NCBI GenBank assembly: GCA_035772405.1
Contig: JAYKKM010000263.1
Coordinates: 4,126,001-4,190,000 of the forward strand
Source of the DNA: Chrysogorgia sp. JL179-B06
Lineage: Eukaryota > Cnidaria > Anthozoa > Scleralcyonacea > Chrysogorgiidae
DNA: 64,000 bases
Reading direction: 5' to 3'
In this document: positions 10,655-20,607 of the stretch, in pieces
Layout: each line of letters opens with the position of its first letter
How positions within the stretch are numbered: position 1 is the first letter of the stretch
The notes under the pieces: model-generated
Database searches by the model: none
What the model was told of the DNA's origin: nothing
What the model saw: only the letters and a program-made list of their open reading frames with translations
Translations under genes and position numbers: made by a program

Positions 10655-10912
10655 TTATCTGCCTTGTAAAAAACGTATTACATTTGGATCTATTTTTTTT
10701 CTCTTTTTTTTATTATCACTTGTATAATAAGTATCTAAATTTAAATTTGAGGGTAATCCCACACCCTCATTTAATAAAATTTCTTTCTTAGTTGGATTTT
10801 CTTTATTTTTTCTTTTCACAACAAAATATGATGAATAATTTTTTCCACGATTTCTACCATTTAAGAATTCAGTATAATCTTCTACGGATAGTTCATTTAT
10901 TTTTTCAGTCAT
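10655..10912 (-). CDS. Unrecognised 85-aa basic viral protein
   Basis: I chose the start MTEKINELS (10,912) rather than the upstream MKKKIM because its ATG overlaps the stop of the preceding small ORF (ATGACTGA), a classic coupled arrangement. The first 20 residues are acidic-helical. The rest is Lys-rich with a KKKRKK nuclear-localisation-like patch (residues 69-74). No known domain is seen. It sits in the capsid gene cluster between the pX-like peptide and the minor capsid protein. Confidence 0.42.
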   Translation of the reverse strand: MTEKINELSVEDYTEFLNGRNRGKNYSSYFVVKRKNKENPTKKEILLNEGVGLPSNLNLDTYYTSDNKKKRKKIDPNVIRFLQGR

Positions 10913-11027
10913 TATTTTTTTCTTCAAATAAATTTATATATATCTTAATTTCTTCACCTTTTAACGGCACGTTATTCTCATAGTTAATAAAGAACTGTAG
11001 TGATTGTTTAGCCTCTTTATCACTCAT
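10905..11027 (-). CDS. 40-aa ORF overlapping the next gene
   Basis: A short open frame starting MSDKEAKQS and ending in a TGA that overlaps the start of the downstream ORF. Composition is ordinary (not low complexity) with a hydrophobic patch LQFFINYEN. The tight stop-start overlap with its neighbour is the main reason to believe it. Function is unknown. Confidence 0.32.
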   Translation of the reverse strand: MSDKEAKQSLQFFINYENNVPLKGEEIKIYINLFEEKNND

Positions 11028-11100
11028 AAATAAAAAATTGGGGAATTTTTTTTTCATCATTTAATGATGTATAAGGATTTTTTTCGTCAATATAAAATAA

Positions 11101-11391
11101 TTATTTTATAGTATATATAAAACGTTGTGTTGCATTAGAAATAATAGTAGATGAAGAAACTGAAATCGTTCCATTATTTATTTTTTTTGATTGTGTTATT
11201 GCACTGAAATCCATTTTTTTTGCACACGTAATTCGAAATGAATTTTTGATATTTTTATATTCAATCGAATTTAAATTCCATAAAAAAATTTTCCCACTAT
11301 TTACTAAAATGTAAAGAGAAAAAGGATAAAATATTTTATATTTTTTAATTATCATTTCCCCATTTTTTTCTTCAAGAACAATCAAAAGCAT
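11101..11391 (-). CDS. Unrecognised 96-aa protein coupled to the minor capsid gene
   Basis: The ATG at 11,391 overlaps the TAA of the minor capsid gene (TAATG), so it follows it in the same minus-strand unit. The N-terminus is hydrophobic (MLLIVLEE). The body has strand-like segments and a Ser/Thr-rich end. It may be a small virion or jelly-roll-like protein, but nothing specific is recognised. A longer in-frame start at 11,412 exists inside the capsid gene. Confidence 0.4.
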   Translation of the reverse strand: MLLIVLEEKNGEMIIKKYKIFYPFSLYILVNSGKIFLWNLNSIEYKNIKNSFRITCAKKMDFSAITQSKKINNGTISVSSSTIISNATQRFIYTIK

Positions 11392-11780
11392 TATGTTGAA
11401 TGTATTAAACAATCAATACTAAGCGTTCCTGAATCAAAAGAAACTAATTTTCCTGTAGTATCTTTAACTTTAATATGAATTTCTCTTATGTCTTTTTTAA
11501 ATTTTCTCAATGATTTTGGGGGACTATAACAAATTAATTGTCCATTCCCCCCACCACCTTGTCGATTCCATTGAATGGGGACTGTTGTTAACAATTCGGC
11601 ACAACTATCACCAACTAACCCCAGTTCTATTTCATCACAATATATAAACATTTTATTTAATCCGTCGGATACATCGGGTAAGTAATCAAAATGTTTAGAA
11701 AAAAGGGTTCGAGGTGTAGGGTATCTTTTTTTATTTCAAACAAGAGAGGTACGATTTCAAGATCTTTTTCATTTTTTAAA
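11391..11780 (-). pseudogene. Minor capsid (penton) protein, C-terminal part
   Basis: The open frame holds MFIYCDEIELGLVGDSCAEL and later KVKDTTGKLVSFDSGTLSI. Both match the end of Polinton/adintovirus penton proteins, where (Y)xDxxxPxxVGD and DxxGxxVxFxxG are conserved. Upstream the frame continues through YPTPRTLFSKHFDYLPD but is lost at the edge of the inserted element (11,783). A frame change near 11,720 is also likely. The N-terminal part is found at 18,062-18,436 on the same strand. Penton proteins form the five-fold capsomers. Confidence 0.8.
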
Positions 11781-11783
11781 CCT

Positions 11784-12037
11784 ACAATCAATTTCAAAAG
11801 TCGTTGGGACACCTGAGATTTTCTATCATATACTTGATCTACATCATCTATTTGACAATGGGGCTACTTTCCCTCCCTCCCCCTCCCTTTACAATGTTGT
11901 CTAGCGAAACAAGTTATCATTTCGACGAAATTCGCAGTAGATATGGCGTACAACATTGATTAGGGGCCCGGGGAGCACAAAAAGAGGAAATGAGTCAAAA
12001 ACATTGTAATTGTCCCAACGCTTTTGAAAATGATTGT
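11784..12037. repeat. Left copy of 254-bp direct repeat, itself TIR-ended (MITE-like)
   Basis: Nearly identical to 17,808-18,060, differing by a few substitutions and small indels (for example catatac versus catac near 11,825). The unit starts ACAATCAATTTCAAAAG and ends CTTTTGAAAATGATTGT, which are imperfect inverted repeats of about 28 bp. Each unit could therefore be a stand-alone MITE. Internal flanks read TGATTGTCCGAA after this copy and TTCGGACAATCA before the other, again inverted. Confidence 0.85.
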
Positions 12038-12087
12038 CCGAACATAATCTTGCAATCAGAATAATAACAAGCACACAATGAAACGTT

Positions 12088-12524
12088 AAAACGAGGCAGA
12101 GGAAAATACCGAAACATTTTTATATATGGTCCCGCTAATTGTGGCAAAACCTTCCTTCTTTCCCCCTTAAAAACGATCTTCGATTGTTTTCTTAACCCTG
12201 CTTCGGGTACCGCGTGGCTTGGCGTAGAGACGGCAGAAGTAGTGTTATTAAATTATTTCCGCTGGAAATCGTCACTGATACCGTGCAGGTGATGAATAGA
12301 GACATATTGTTCTGGAGAAAGATACGCCTTTCTTTGCAACAAGTGATTGCGCTCCTCTTGTCCTTATAAATGGTGGGTCTATTGACAGAGTTAACACGGA
12401 AATTATACAAGTGAGATGGCGCGTATTCAAGTTACACCAACAAATACCACAAGATGAACAAAAAGAGTTAAAACCATGTAATTCTTGTTTTTCAAAGCTT
12501 ATTTTAACTAACAGTCAGCAGTAA
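12088..12524 (+). pseudogene. Remnant of a P-loop (SF3-like) helicase from an animal transposon family
   Basis: The frame beginning KRGRGKYRNIFIYGPANCGKT holds a clear Walker A (GPANCGKT) preceded by a hydrophobic strand, then AEVVLLNYFRW in the Walker B position, where an Asp would be expected instead of Tyr. A stop follows at about 12,292. A second frame gives GGSIDRVNTEIIQVRWRVF and ends KPCNSCFSKLIL then TAA. I remember this arrangement from many uncharacterised cnidarian and sponge proteins, probably Rep-like helicases of mobile elements; that is recollection. At least two breaks make it non-functional. Confidence 0.55.
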
Positions 12525-12539
12525 TCAACATTACACGCA

Positions 12540-13005
12540 GTGTCTTTTCCAGGTATGACGTAATCTCTCAAGCGTCTCTCGATACTCGCACGATACTCAC
12601 CACGGTACTCACGTCCCAAAATCAAAATATACCACAAGAGAGTAGTTGCTTTTCCGTTTTGTCATCTTTGATAACTTACTTAATACGTTTGTAAAATGTA
12701 ACTAATATGATTAAACGACTTATGCGCTTGGAAAATAAGTTTGTCCACGATACTCGCTTATGTGCTAAAGAAACCTGATCTATTCTGTTTATATTTATAG
12801 TTTGAGTGAGTACCGTGAGTCAATTATGTGCTGATTAAGTCCATTTAAAATAAAAATCACGTAAAAAATGGCAAAGTTCCTTCCCTTTAATAGAATTAAT
12901 AATCCTGTTAACTTTTAATGACCATTTTCTTGCTATTATCACTGTAATGTCGGCTTATTTCCATAAACATGAGGGTGAGTATCGTGGTGAGTATCGTTGT
13001 ATAAT
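12540..13005. repeat. MITE-like stretch with repeated cgatactcac / gtgagtatcg ends
   Basis: The left side holds cgatactcgcacgatactc and caccacggtactcac; the right side holds gtgagtaccgtgag and gtgagtatcgtggtgagtat. The motif family is inverted between ends, as in a short TIR element of about 450 bp. No coding potential. It abuts the 3' tail of the LINE, so its right boundary is approximate. Confidence 0.5.
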
Positions 13006-16000
13006 ATAATACATTTATATAGCGCTTATTCCTATTGGTGCTAAGCGCTTTACATAATAAATACATAATAATCTATATCTAAAAAAACAAACTAAAAAAA
13101 CCAACTATATTCAATAATAAAACAAAGTATTAAAAAAAAGCAAGCTTAAATAGATAGGTTTTGACGGAAGTTTTAAATTGAGTTAAATTTGAAGATTTCT
13201 TGATCGAAAGGGGCAGTTTGTTCCATAGTAGAGGTGCTGTGACGGAGAAAGCACGTGAACCATAGGTGGACAGACGGAATCGTTTTTGTTGAAGGAGGCA
13301 AGCAGAAGATGAGCGGAGGTTTCTCTTGGGTGTGTAGTACTGCAATAGATCAAGGAGGTATATTGGTGCTTGGCCATTCAGAACTTTGTAAGTTAGAAGA
13401 AGAATCTTGAAATGGACACGATATTCAACAGTAATGTGATCATGCTTGCGTGACAGCGTTATCAAACGGGCGGCAGCATTCTGAACATATTGGAGCTTTT
13501 GCAAGATATATTTAGGGATGCCATATAATAGAGAGTTACAATAGTCAATTTTGGAGCTGACAAAAGCATGAACAAGTGTTTCGGCTGATTTAGAGGTCAA
13601 AAATTTCCTTATTCTTGCAATATTGCGCAGATGGTAAAATGCAGATTTGTATACGGAGTTGACATGTGGAACCATAGACATGGTATTATCAAAGATGACA
13701 CCAAAATTTCTTATAGAAGCAGCAGGCTCAATTTGATCAGACAGATACTATAGAATTCTTGGGAAGCTGGCGATGTTTAGGATAGAAAATAATAAGTTCA
13801 GTTTTGTCACCATTGAGTTTCAGCTTGTTCTGGTTCATCCAACTCTCAATGTCAACTATACAGACTTCGATGCGGCTGGTTGCACTGTCTTGTTCTATGT
13901 CACTGTTGAGACTAAATGTAGTATACAGTTGACTATCATCGGCATAGAGATGGAACGACATGTTATGGTTTCTAAGAATATCGCCTAAAGGAGAGGTGTA
14001 CAATAGGTATAATATTGGACCCAGAACAGACCCTTGGGGAACACCACATGTAACATTGTGAATATCAGACTTCACACTTTGATATTCACAAACTGGGTAC
14101 GATCGGTTAAGTATGATCTGATCTAAACCAATCCAAGGCTTTGCCGGTGATTCCAAATTTGCTCTGCATTCGATAAAGTAAAATGTCATGATCGACAGTG
14201 TCAAAAGCAGCTGAGAGGTCAAGCATTAAAAGTACAACACATTTATTGTCATCAAGGGCACAAAGAATGTCATTTTGAACTCGGAGTAATGCAGTTTCAC
14301 AGCTGTGGTATTTCTTATATGCAGACTGGAGGGGCTCACATAGGTTATTTTCTTCAAGATAATGGTTTAAGCGAACTGCAACAACCTTTTCAGTTGTTTT
14401 AGAAGTCATTTTCAAATTAGACACGGGTCTAAAGTTCTTAAAGATTTCATGATCTAACGAAGGTTTCTTTAACAGCGGTTGCAGCACAGCCACTTTGAGA
14501 GCAGATGGTACTTGGCTATTCTCTAGTGATAAATTGACGATTCTACAGATAATTGGCATAAGAACATCAAGATTATTCACAACAAGTTGGAATGGCAGAG
14601 GATCGAGAGAACAAGATTTGGATGCTATAGGTCTAATCATGTCTGACAGCTCCTCGATACTGGTCGGTGTAAGTAAGCTCAATTCACAAACAAGCTGAGG
14701 CGTGTCTAGTTCTGTAAACCGAGATCCATCAGCCCCAGTCCCCGCAAATTGCTGCCTGATTATCTTGATTTTTTGGTCAAAGAAATTTGCGAATTGATTG
14801 GCAAGTTCCGCATTTGATGAACATGTTGGATAGAGTTTCTCAGGCTTCCTGTGAAGTAGATGATCAATTGTTTGGAAAAGTTTCTTATGGTCAGATCCCG
14901 CTTCCTCAATTAATGAAGTAAAATATTCCATTTTAGCGGAGTTTATAATGTCCTTAACCAATGCGCGTTGATTGAGATACAACTGGCGGTCTTCTGCAGT
15001 TTGCGTATGCCGCCATCGACGTTCTAGCCTGCGCCTTTTTGATTTTTCAGCTGCAATTTCTTGATTAAACCAGGGTGTTGCAGGTCTCTGCGTGATAGTT
15101 TTGGACTGTAAGGGAGCATACGCGTCTAGGATAGAGGTCAGAACATTATCATATTGATCACATAATTCAGGTAGTGATGATTTAGGCGACTGGCATAATA
15201 ATGAGTTGGTAACATCAAGACGAAAAGCATCAGCATCAATAGATCGCAGCTTTCTATATGTAATGACTTGCTTTTGAGTTGATGGCTTATCGAGGCTCAG
15301 GTTGCAGAGTATCGCAAAGTGATCAGAGATGAGTGGGTCGAAGACGAAAAAATCAGAAACGGGTTGTTCATTAGATCTAGTAATTATTAGATCTAGAGTA
15401 TGACCATCTTTGTGTGTAGGCACATCGATATGTTGGTGAAGGTTAAATGAGCTCAAAAGATCTAAAAACTTGAGGGCTGACGAATCTGATGGATCATCGA
15501 CATGAAAATTGAAATCACCCGTCAAAATCAGTTTTCCAGGACAAAGTACAAGCAGCTCAAGAAGCGCTGGAAATTCTTCAAGAAACATGTTGACTGTATA
15601 TCTATTAGTTGATGACGGAGGAGGACGATACACAGTTACAATACGCATTAGAACGGAGCTCGAATGAAACAGCACTTCCTGCACTTCAAACGTTTTGAAG
15701 ACGCTTGAATTGAGTTGTTCCAGTTTTAAAGAGTTCTTATATAAGAGGCCTACGCCTCCACATGACCCAGTCGATCTTGGAATGTGAGTGAATATAAAAC
15801 CATAGGGACAAATATCACGCATGACAAAGCCATTGTCTTCACCAGCTTTCAGCCAAGTTTCCGTCACTGCGAGCACGTCGATCTTATTATCTGAAACAAT
15901 GTCCTTTATTGATCTTGCATTGATTAGTCCAAATTTCAATTTCTCGACATAAGATTTCCGTGACGAGGACACCATTGCTTGTCGCTTAATTGATATGAGA

Positions 16001-16560
16001 TTATTCAAATTGCGTGTATTTTCCCTGGTCTTTCTCTTTGTCTCAATTAAGGCGAGAATATCAATGTTATAGTCAATAATAAGGTCCTTCACTGGTAACG
16101 CTTTATTACGAATAGATCTTGAATTTAGGACAGTAAATAACATAGGTTTAGAGGAGCTAGGCGGAGGTAATAGCGGTTGGCGACGGATTGTAATGTTGTT
16201 ATTGCCGATCATGGTGTTGTCAACAAGCCTTCGATTCGCTCCAGCGAATTTAATTACTGAGTTAGATTGAGCTCTATCATCCCGATATGTCGGTAGAATT
16301 GACTTTATTCGATAACAATTGTTGAAATAACGCCCTGCCCGCTTTCCTCTGGTTTTTCTTAGTAGTCCAACAGCCTTGATTGCATCCCAGACCAAAGGAA
16401 GAACAGGTCGTGTCGATTGCTGTTGAATATGGCTCGACGTTTGAAATACCGGCCCAGAACATTTCCACCAGAATTTGAGCGAAAAGAGATAGTTTCTCGA
16501 ATAGACGAACATAACCAAATCATTCCTGATTATAACTCAATCAGAATTAGCTTTCTTGCC
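13005..16560 (-). mobile_element. CR1/L2-like LINE (non-LTR retrotransposon), nearly complete, minus strand
   Basis: The coding frames at 13,130-16,518 read minus and contain endonuclease, reverse transcriptase and the post-RT region in order. The 3' end at 13,005-13,060 is a conserved tail with catttatatagcgc and gctaagcgctttaca, a hairpin-prone motif I know from LINE and SINE tails in marine invertebrates. The 5' end fades near 16,560. It lies inside the 6.3-kb insertion. Confidence 0.82.
13130..16518 (-). pseudogene. LINE ORF2: endonuclease plus reverse transcriptase, two frameshifts
   Basis: The first piece, 14,107-16,518 (803 aa), holds an exonuclease-endonuclease-phosphatase domain: NARSIKD, VTETWLK (catalytic Glu), TVYRPP, LTGDFNFH and SDHFAI (catalytic His). 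It continues into the RT fingers (NFRPVSNL, SAYKKYHSCETALL) and RT motif A, LDLSAAFDTVDH. The second piece, 13,737-14,222, has GVPQGSVLGPILY and the catalytic YADD. The third, 13,130-13,681, has the post-RT region typical of CR1/L2 elements (AAARLIT, PLLWNKLP, FKTSVKTYLF). Breaks lie near 14,180 and 13,710. The enzyme nicks target DNA and copies LINE RNA onto it; this copy is inactive. Confidence 0.88.
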
Positions 16561-16689
16561 TCAGTAGATAATGATAAGAACGATTTAAAAGTAAAAATTG
16601 TCAGAGCTAAAAACTAAGCAGCCATTAGGCGCTAATTCATAAATGAAGCACGCGGAATGTTGTTAAAATTAATATTTCGTTCTAAATCC

Positions 16690-17460
16690 TTTACGTATAC
16701 ATTATATGACGACGTCAACGCGTTTTGGCATACTTAATAAGAGATTGTGAATAAAAGTTACTGAGGTTTGCATTACAGTTTTGCATACTGTTGTCTTGAA
16801 TTGACACCAAGTTTCGTTTATTATTCGTTCGACGATAACATGGTTCGCAAGTTCTTTCTTAACTATGTGAAACAGGTTTTCGATTGGATTTAGATCTGGA
16901 GAATCCGCAGGAATAGTAAATAGTTTAGCTCCTACATCATCAATCGCTCTCATCGCAGCCTTACTGGTTTACGACGGATCGTTGTCCATGGTAAACAACT
17001 TTTCTTTACTTCGATCAGAAAAGAGAATTGGGATGTTTCTTTTCACAAAATCACTGAAATATTTCCCATCCATATGCTCATATTCTTCCACCAAGATAAT
17101 ATGCTCATATTCTCATATTCTTCCACCTGAATGCAATAGCAACAACGAGGTATAAACGCTTTCCACCAGGCAATTCGTTTGATCCTTTACTTGTTATCGG
17201 GAGCCCTTCACTTCTTTTTCTCCATATTTTCCCTTTTGGAGCAACAGCATCCGGCACTCCATCGAAATAGAACGCGATATTTTGTATGAAAAAAAATTGG
17301 CTTGCTCTTCAATATTTTTCTACATTTACGTGCAAATTGTTGCCCCTTTTTTTCGTGCTTGCAAAAAATGGAATCCAAGACACTTAATTTCCCTGTAGAA
17401 TGTTCCATAGGACAAATCAGACGCATGCAATGTTTACAATTACGTTCAAAATGCACACCC
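16690..17460 (-). pseudogene. Tc1/mariner-superfamily transposase remnant
   Basis: Conserved blocks appear in order on the minus strand: FYFDGVPDAVAPKGKIWRKK (first catalytic Asp region, about 17,210-17,290), MDNDPS (second Asp, about 16,985) and PADSPDLNPIENLFHIVKKE (third acidic residue, about 16,890). At least one in-frame TAA near 16,970 and several indels break it, and a short local duplication (about 17,070-17,130) adds a repeat of catattcttccacc. It may be the original transposase of the surrounding TA-ended element, which is inference from position. Confidence 0.75.
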
Positions 17461-17807
17461 TTTACGTCATCACGACTCTAAGATTATTGCACACGCTTGA
17501 AAGAGAATGTATATCTTGATTTAATCAGATATTCCTTCATGATTTTCAATGATATTCCGGATTTTTAAGAATTTAGACTTGTATGTGTCAGCTTGAAACG
17601 CCCATATTCCTCATGAAATTATTGCGAGATATTATTATACACAACCCCCCCCCCCCCCCCGTTTTAAGTACTATTGAATTTGTGAAATGATAGTATCTTG
17701 AAGCTGATAATTCTTCTCCTCTATAAACGTATTAACTTTCCACAACCATCGTGAATGTGAAGTCTTATATATTTTTTTATGTTAGGGCCTGGAAATTTGG
17801 AATTCGG

Positions 17808-18060
17808 ACAATCAATTTCAAAAGTCGTTGGGACACCTGAGATTTTCTATCATACTTGATCTACATCATCTATTTGACAATGGGGCTACTTTCCCTCGCT
17901 CCCCCTTCCTTTACAATGTTGTCTAGCGAAACAAGTTATCATTTCGACGAAATTCGCAGTAGATATGGCGTACAACATTGATCAGGGGCCCGGGGGAGCA
18001 CAAAAAGAGGAAATGAGTCAAAAACATTGTAATTGTCCCAACGCTTTTGAAAATGATTGT
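17808..18060. repeat. Right copy of the 254-bp direct repeat
   Basis: Same orientation as the left copy at 11,784-12,037. The outer edge abuts the resumed minor capsid frame with a TA. Because both copies point the same way they resemble LTRs, but they start ACAATC rather than TG, carry internal inverted ends and no LTR-type genes lie between, so a two-MITE composite or a TIR element with long subterminal repeats fits better. Confidence 0.85.
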
Positions 18061-18061
18061 A

Positions 18062-18436
18062 GCATAAAAGCTAATTTTTTTGAAAATAATATATTAATCT
18101 TTTGATTAAAAGAAGCATATTGAATACCCTTTTTTTCTATCGTAGTCTTGTTAGATAATCGAAATTCATTTACCTGTAACCCATCGACTGCTTTACTCGC
18201 ATTTTCATATACCCAATACTCAATCTCAACATTAACATCAATAATTACTTTCCCATTTGACCCGATGGTAAAAAAAATTTCAAATCCTTCTAAGATATTA
18301 TTTAAAAATATAATTAATGAAGATAAATCATAAATTCCGTCGGGTATAATAAATTTATCCGATGTAAAAACGAACTCACTGCTTGCGTATACCGTAATTA
18401 TTAATTTCTTCGGGTATAAAATTCTTATAGGTTATG
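18062..18436 (-). pseudogene. Minor capsid (penton) protein, N-terminal part
   Basis: The open minus frame begins after an in-frame TAA near 18,436 and contains FIIPDGIYDLSSLIIFLNN and EIFFTIGSNGKVIIDVN, matching the IPxGxYxxxxxLxxxIN and K(V)xI blocks at the start of Polinton penton proteins. The frame ends KKLAFML at the edge of the insertion (18,061). The rest lies at 11,391-11,780. The start codon is not evident, so the 5' end is also damaged. It follows the integrase in the same direction. Confidence 0.75.
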
Positions 18437-18472
18437 ATAAATGAAAAAAAACATTCATCACCCACAATATTT

Positions 18473-19537
18473 TTAGTTGTTTGGGGATAACAAACTTGTA
18501 AAACTTCTAAAAAAACATTCATTGTTCAAAGCATCAATAGGCTGTGCAATTTTCATTTCAAAATCATTAATCAAATTCTTTTGAAGTCCTCTTGATATTG
18601 AATTACTAGCAATGTGTAAATTCTTTTTTTTTTTTAAAACTTGTAATTCAGCACGATAAAAAATTCCTTTAATTTCTTCACGTTGTTCGTCTTCTAATTG
18701 ATATGTAACGGGATCGGTGATAAATACTTTTTTAATAAAAAATATCTCATTTGTCCATCGTCGAAGACTACTTTTTTCAAAAATATTATTTTTTACTCTC
18801 ACAATACGTACACGAGTACCTTCTTGTATCAGATCTTGAGTGGGAATAGGATAATTTAAATGATCACGTACTATTTTATTTTTTACTTTACGTATTTTTC
18901 CTTTTTTTTCTTCGCGATAAATTTCAAAAGGTGTTGCACCAGCTGATGCTTTATGTGGGGAATTATTATAACGATTAACAATAAGGGGTAAATACTGAAT
19001 ATAGTCAAATTCTCCAGTCATTGTTAAAACACGACGAACCATTGTTTTTAAAGTTCCAATTACACGTTCTACATGGGATGCTTTTATTTCTCTATTATAC
19101 GTATGAAATACTTCAAAATTATACTTTTTACTTAATTTCGTACGTATATCTTGAAATTCTGTTCCTTCATCACTTTGAATTTTAAGAGGCGCTATTCCTT
19201 CTTCAATAAGAATACTTTCAAATTTATTTTTAACATTATTAGACGTTTTCTTTTTTATTAATTTTACCCAACAAAATCTTGAAAAAAGATCAATACACAC
19301 CAGCCAATAACGATATTGATTATTATATCGGGCTAAATCTTTATTTTCAGCTAAATCAATTTCCCATTGTTCATTATTTTTATTAACAGCATATTTCAAA
19401 CGTCTATATATTTTTTTACTACTACTATGTAATCTATAATTAGAATAATCCTCATCAGTTAATGTCTCTCCTTTTAATAATCTTGAAGCTTTTTCAATAA
19501 AGTCAGCAGAAAATTTAGTTTTTTTCTTTTTATTCAT
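18473..19537 (-). CDS. Retrovirus-like DDE integrase of the virus
   Basis: 354 aa, intact. The rve core carries Asp61 (WEIDLAEN), Asp123 (IQSDEGTEF) and Glu157 (KASHVERVIGTLK). The last spacing (34) is near the usual DD35E. ASAGATPFEIY is the conserved block after the core. The C-terminal part has the SH3/chromo-like pattern (GTRVRIVR, FFIKKVF, YRAELQVL) typical of Polinton integrases. A ~50-residue extension follows. The enzyme would join virus ends to host DNA with a 6-bp duplication. An N-terminal HHCC zinc finger is not visible. It starts 3 bases after the stop of the upstream 297-aa ORF. It is one of the few core genes left open. Confidence 0.92.
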   Translation of the reverse strand: MNKKKKTKFSADFIEKASRLLKGETLTDEDYSNYRLHSSSKKIYRRLKYAVNKNNEQWEIDLAENKDLARYNNQYRYWLVCIDLFSRFCWVKLIKKKTSNNVKNKFESILIEEGIAPLKIQSDEGTEFQDIRTKLSKKYNFEVFHTYNREIKASHVERVIGTLKTMVRRVLTMTGEFDYIQYLPLIVNRYNNSPHKASAGATPFEIYREEKKGKIRKVKNKIVRDHLNYPIPTQDLIQEGTRVRIVRVKNNIFEKSSLRRWTNEIFFIKKVFITDPVTYQLEDEQREEIKGIFYRAELQVLKKKKNLHIASNSISRGLQKNLINDFEMKIAQPIDALNNECFFRSFTSLLSPNN

Positions 19538-19539
19538 TT

Positions 19540-20433
19540 CTAAAATAAAGAAATAAAATAAATATAGTATTCTTCAAGTTCATCAACGAGTTCTTTATCA
19601 CGTAATATCCCCATAAAATCAACTTCTATATTTTTACATGCTAACTCTTTATTTATAGTATTACCGTACAAACATAATGTATCTTGTATATTTTTACAAC
19701 ATCTAAAACGATAATAAAAAATTTCTGAAATTACTGTTGGACTTAAACGGTGACAAACCTCATCATCATCACTTTCTACTTTTATTTTCTTAATCTTTTC
19801 GTTGTCGTCGTCGACGTCATCGTCAAAATTGAGTGTGGTAAGGGGTTTCTTTTTCTTCAATACTCGTTTTTTGACTGTGGTAGGTGGGGATTTATGGCCT
19901 GTTGCATGATTATACTTACTTAGTGCAATAATATATTCATCCAAGGAATCTTTCTTTTTAATATGAAAACTACCCCAGTCATCAGACCATACGATTTCAC
20001 TTGACGGTGCGTTGTTGTTGTTGTTGCTAGTTGTCGGTGTTGGATCATCGTCAAATTCCATTGCATCGGATAATTCGTTATCTTGATGTTGATAACAAAT
20101 TTCCAAACCACCCCACGCATCTGTACGAACAACCAAACGGCATGTTTGGTTTTTCCAATTTTCAAATCTTACCACTTCAAAAAATATCTGCACCAATTTC
20201 TCTTGAATGCTAATCTTATTAAGAACATTCAACAATGAAGGAATATGATCATTTTTTACTTCAACAGCGCTATTGTATGTGTACTTGTCACATCTTTTAT
20301 TTGTAGGATATACTTTTGCGAGAATAGCATTACCGTTGATTTTTTTTTGTGCAATTATTTTTACAGACAAATCTGTATACGATTGCATTTTATAAAAATG
20401 ATCATGTTGTTGTCTCGCATAAAGTTCCACCAT
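19540..20433 (-). CDS. Unrecognised 297-aa viral protein with acidic linkers
   Basis: Intact frame directly upstream of the integrase, with only two bases between stop and start, so probably co-expressed. Residues 1-115 look globular with strands and end LVVRTDAWGGLEICYQH. Residues about 120-145 are an Asp/Thr/Asn-rich linker and about 185-225 are Lys then Asp-rich (KKRVLKKKK, DDDVDDDNEK). Residues 230-297 are helical and contain RCCKNIQDTLCLYG. No catalytic motif stands out. It could be an integrase partner, but that rests on position only. Confidence 0.5.
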   Translation of the reverse strand: MVELYARQQHDHFYKMQSYTDLSVKIIAQKKINGNAILAKVYPTNKRCDKYTYNSAVEVKNDHIPSLLNVLNKISIQEKLVQIFFEVVRFENWKNQTCRLVVRTDAWGGLEICYQHQDNELSDAMEFDDDPTPTTSNNNNNAPSSEIVWSDDWGSFHIKKKDSLDEYIIALSKYNHATGHKSPPTTVKKRVLKKKKPLTTLNFDDDVDDDNEKIKKIKVESDDDEVCHRLSPTVISEIFYYRFRCCKNIQDTLCLYGNTINKELACKNIEVDFMGILRDKELVDELEEYYIYFISLF

Positions 20434-20607
20434 CTCTGAATCTGTTCCCGAGTGAAGGGTAAATGATGAATCACTGTAGGGACAGTGCTTATTTTATACC
20501 CTCCTCACAATTTAAAAAAAAAATGTATTACACTAATAACGTATAATTGATTACAACATTTGATATCAAATAAACTATTTTGTTTGCTTTGCATAACTCC
20601 TAAAATT

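Larger units (their letters stand above)
11785..18059. mobile_element. 6.3-kb nested insertion splitting the minor capsid gene, TA at both ends
   Basis: The viral minor capsid frame stops at 11,783 and resumes at 18,062. The inserted DNA begins TA-CAATCA and ends TGATTG-TA, as expected for a TA-inserting (Tc1/mariner-like) element with TIRs. Outer 28-bp ends are inverted copies: CAATCAATTTCAAAAG on the left against CAATCATTTTCAAAAG on the right, reversed. Each edge also carries a 254-bp direct repeat. Inside are a helicase remnant, a MITE, a LINE and a Tc1-type transposase remnant, so it is a mosaic and later insertions have enlarged it. Base composition is nearer 45% GC, unlike the virus. 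Confidence 0.8.

Noticed and set aside
13773..16617. Plus-strand ORFs at 13,773, 14,495 and 16,417
   Set aside because: They are antisense shadows of the LINE frames, which carry clear endonuclease and RT motifs.
17645..17660. Poly-C run as a regulatory element
   Set aside because: Simple homopolymer; similar runs at 48,340 and 57,773 have no shared context.
11784..18060. LTR retrotransposon, because of 254-bp direct repeats at both edges
   Set aside because: Repeats start ACAATC rather than TG...CA, have their own inverted ends, and no gag, protease or LTR-type pol lies between; flanks show TA.
19920..20439. ORFs 19,920(-), 20,031(+) and 20,245(+)
   Set aside because: Alternative frames of the intact 297-aa minus-strand gene, with no motif.
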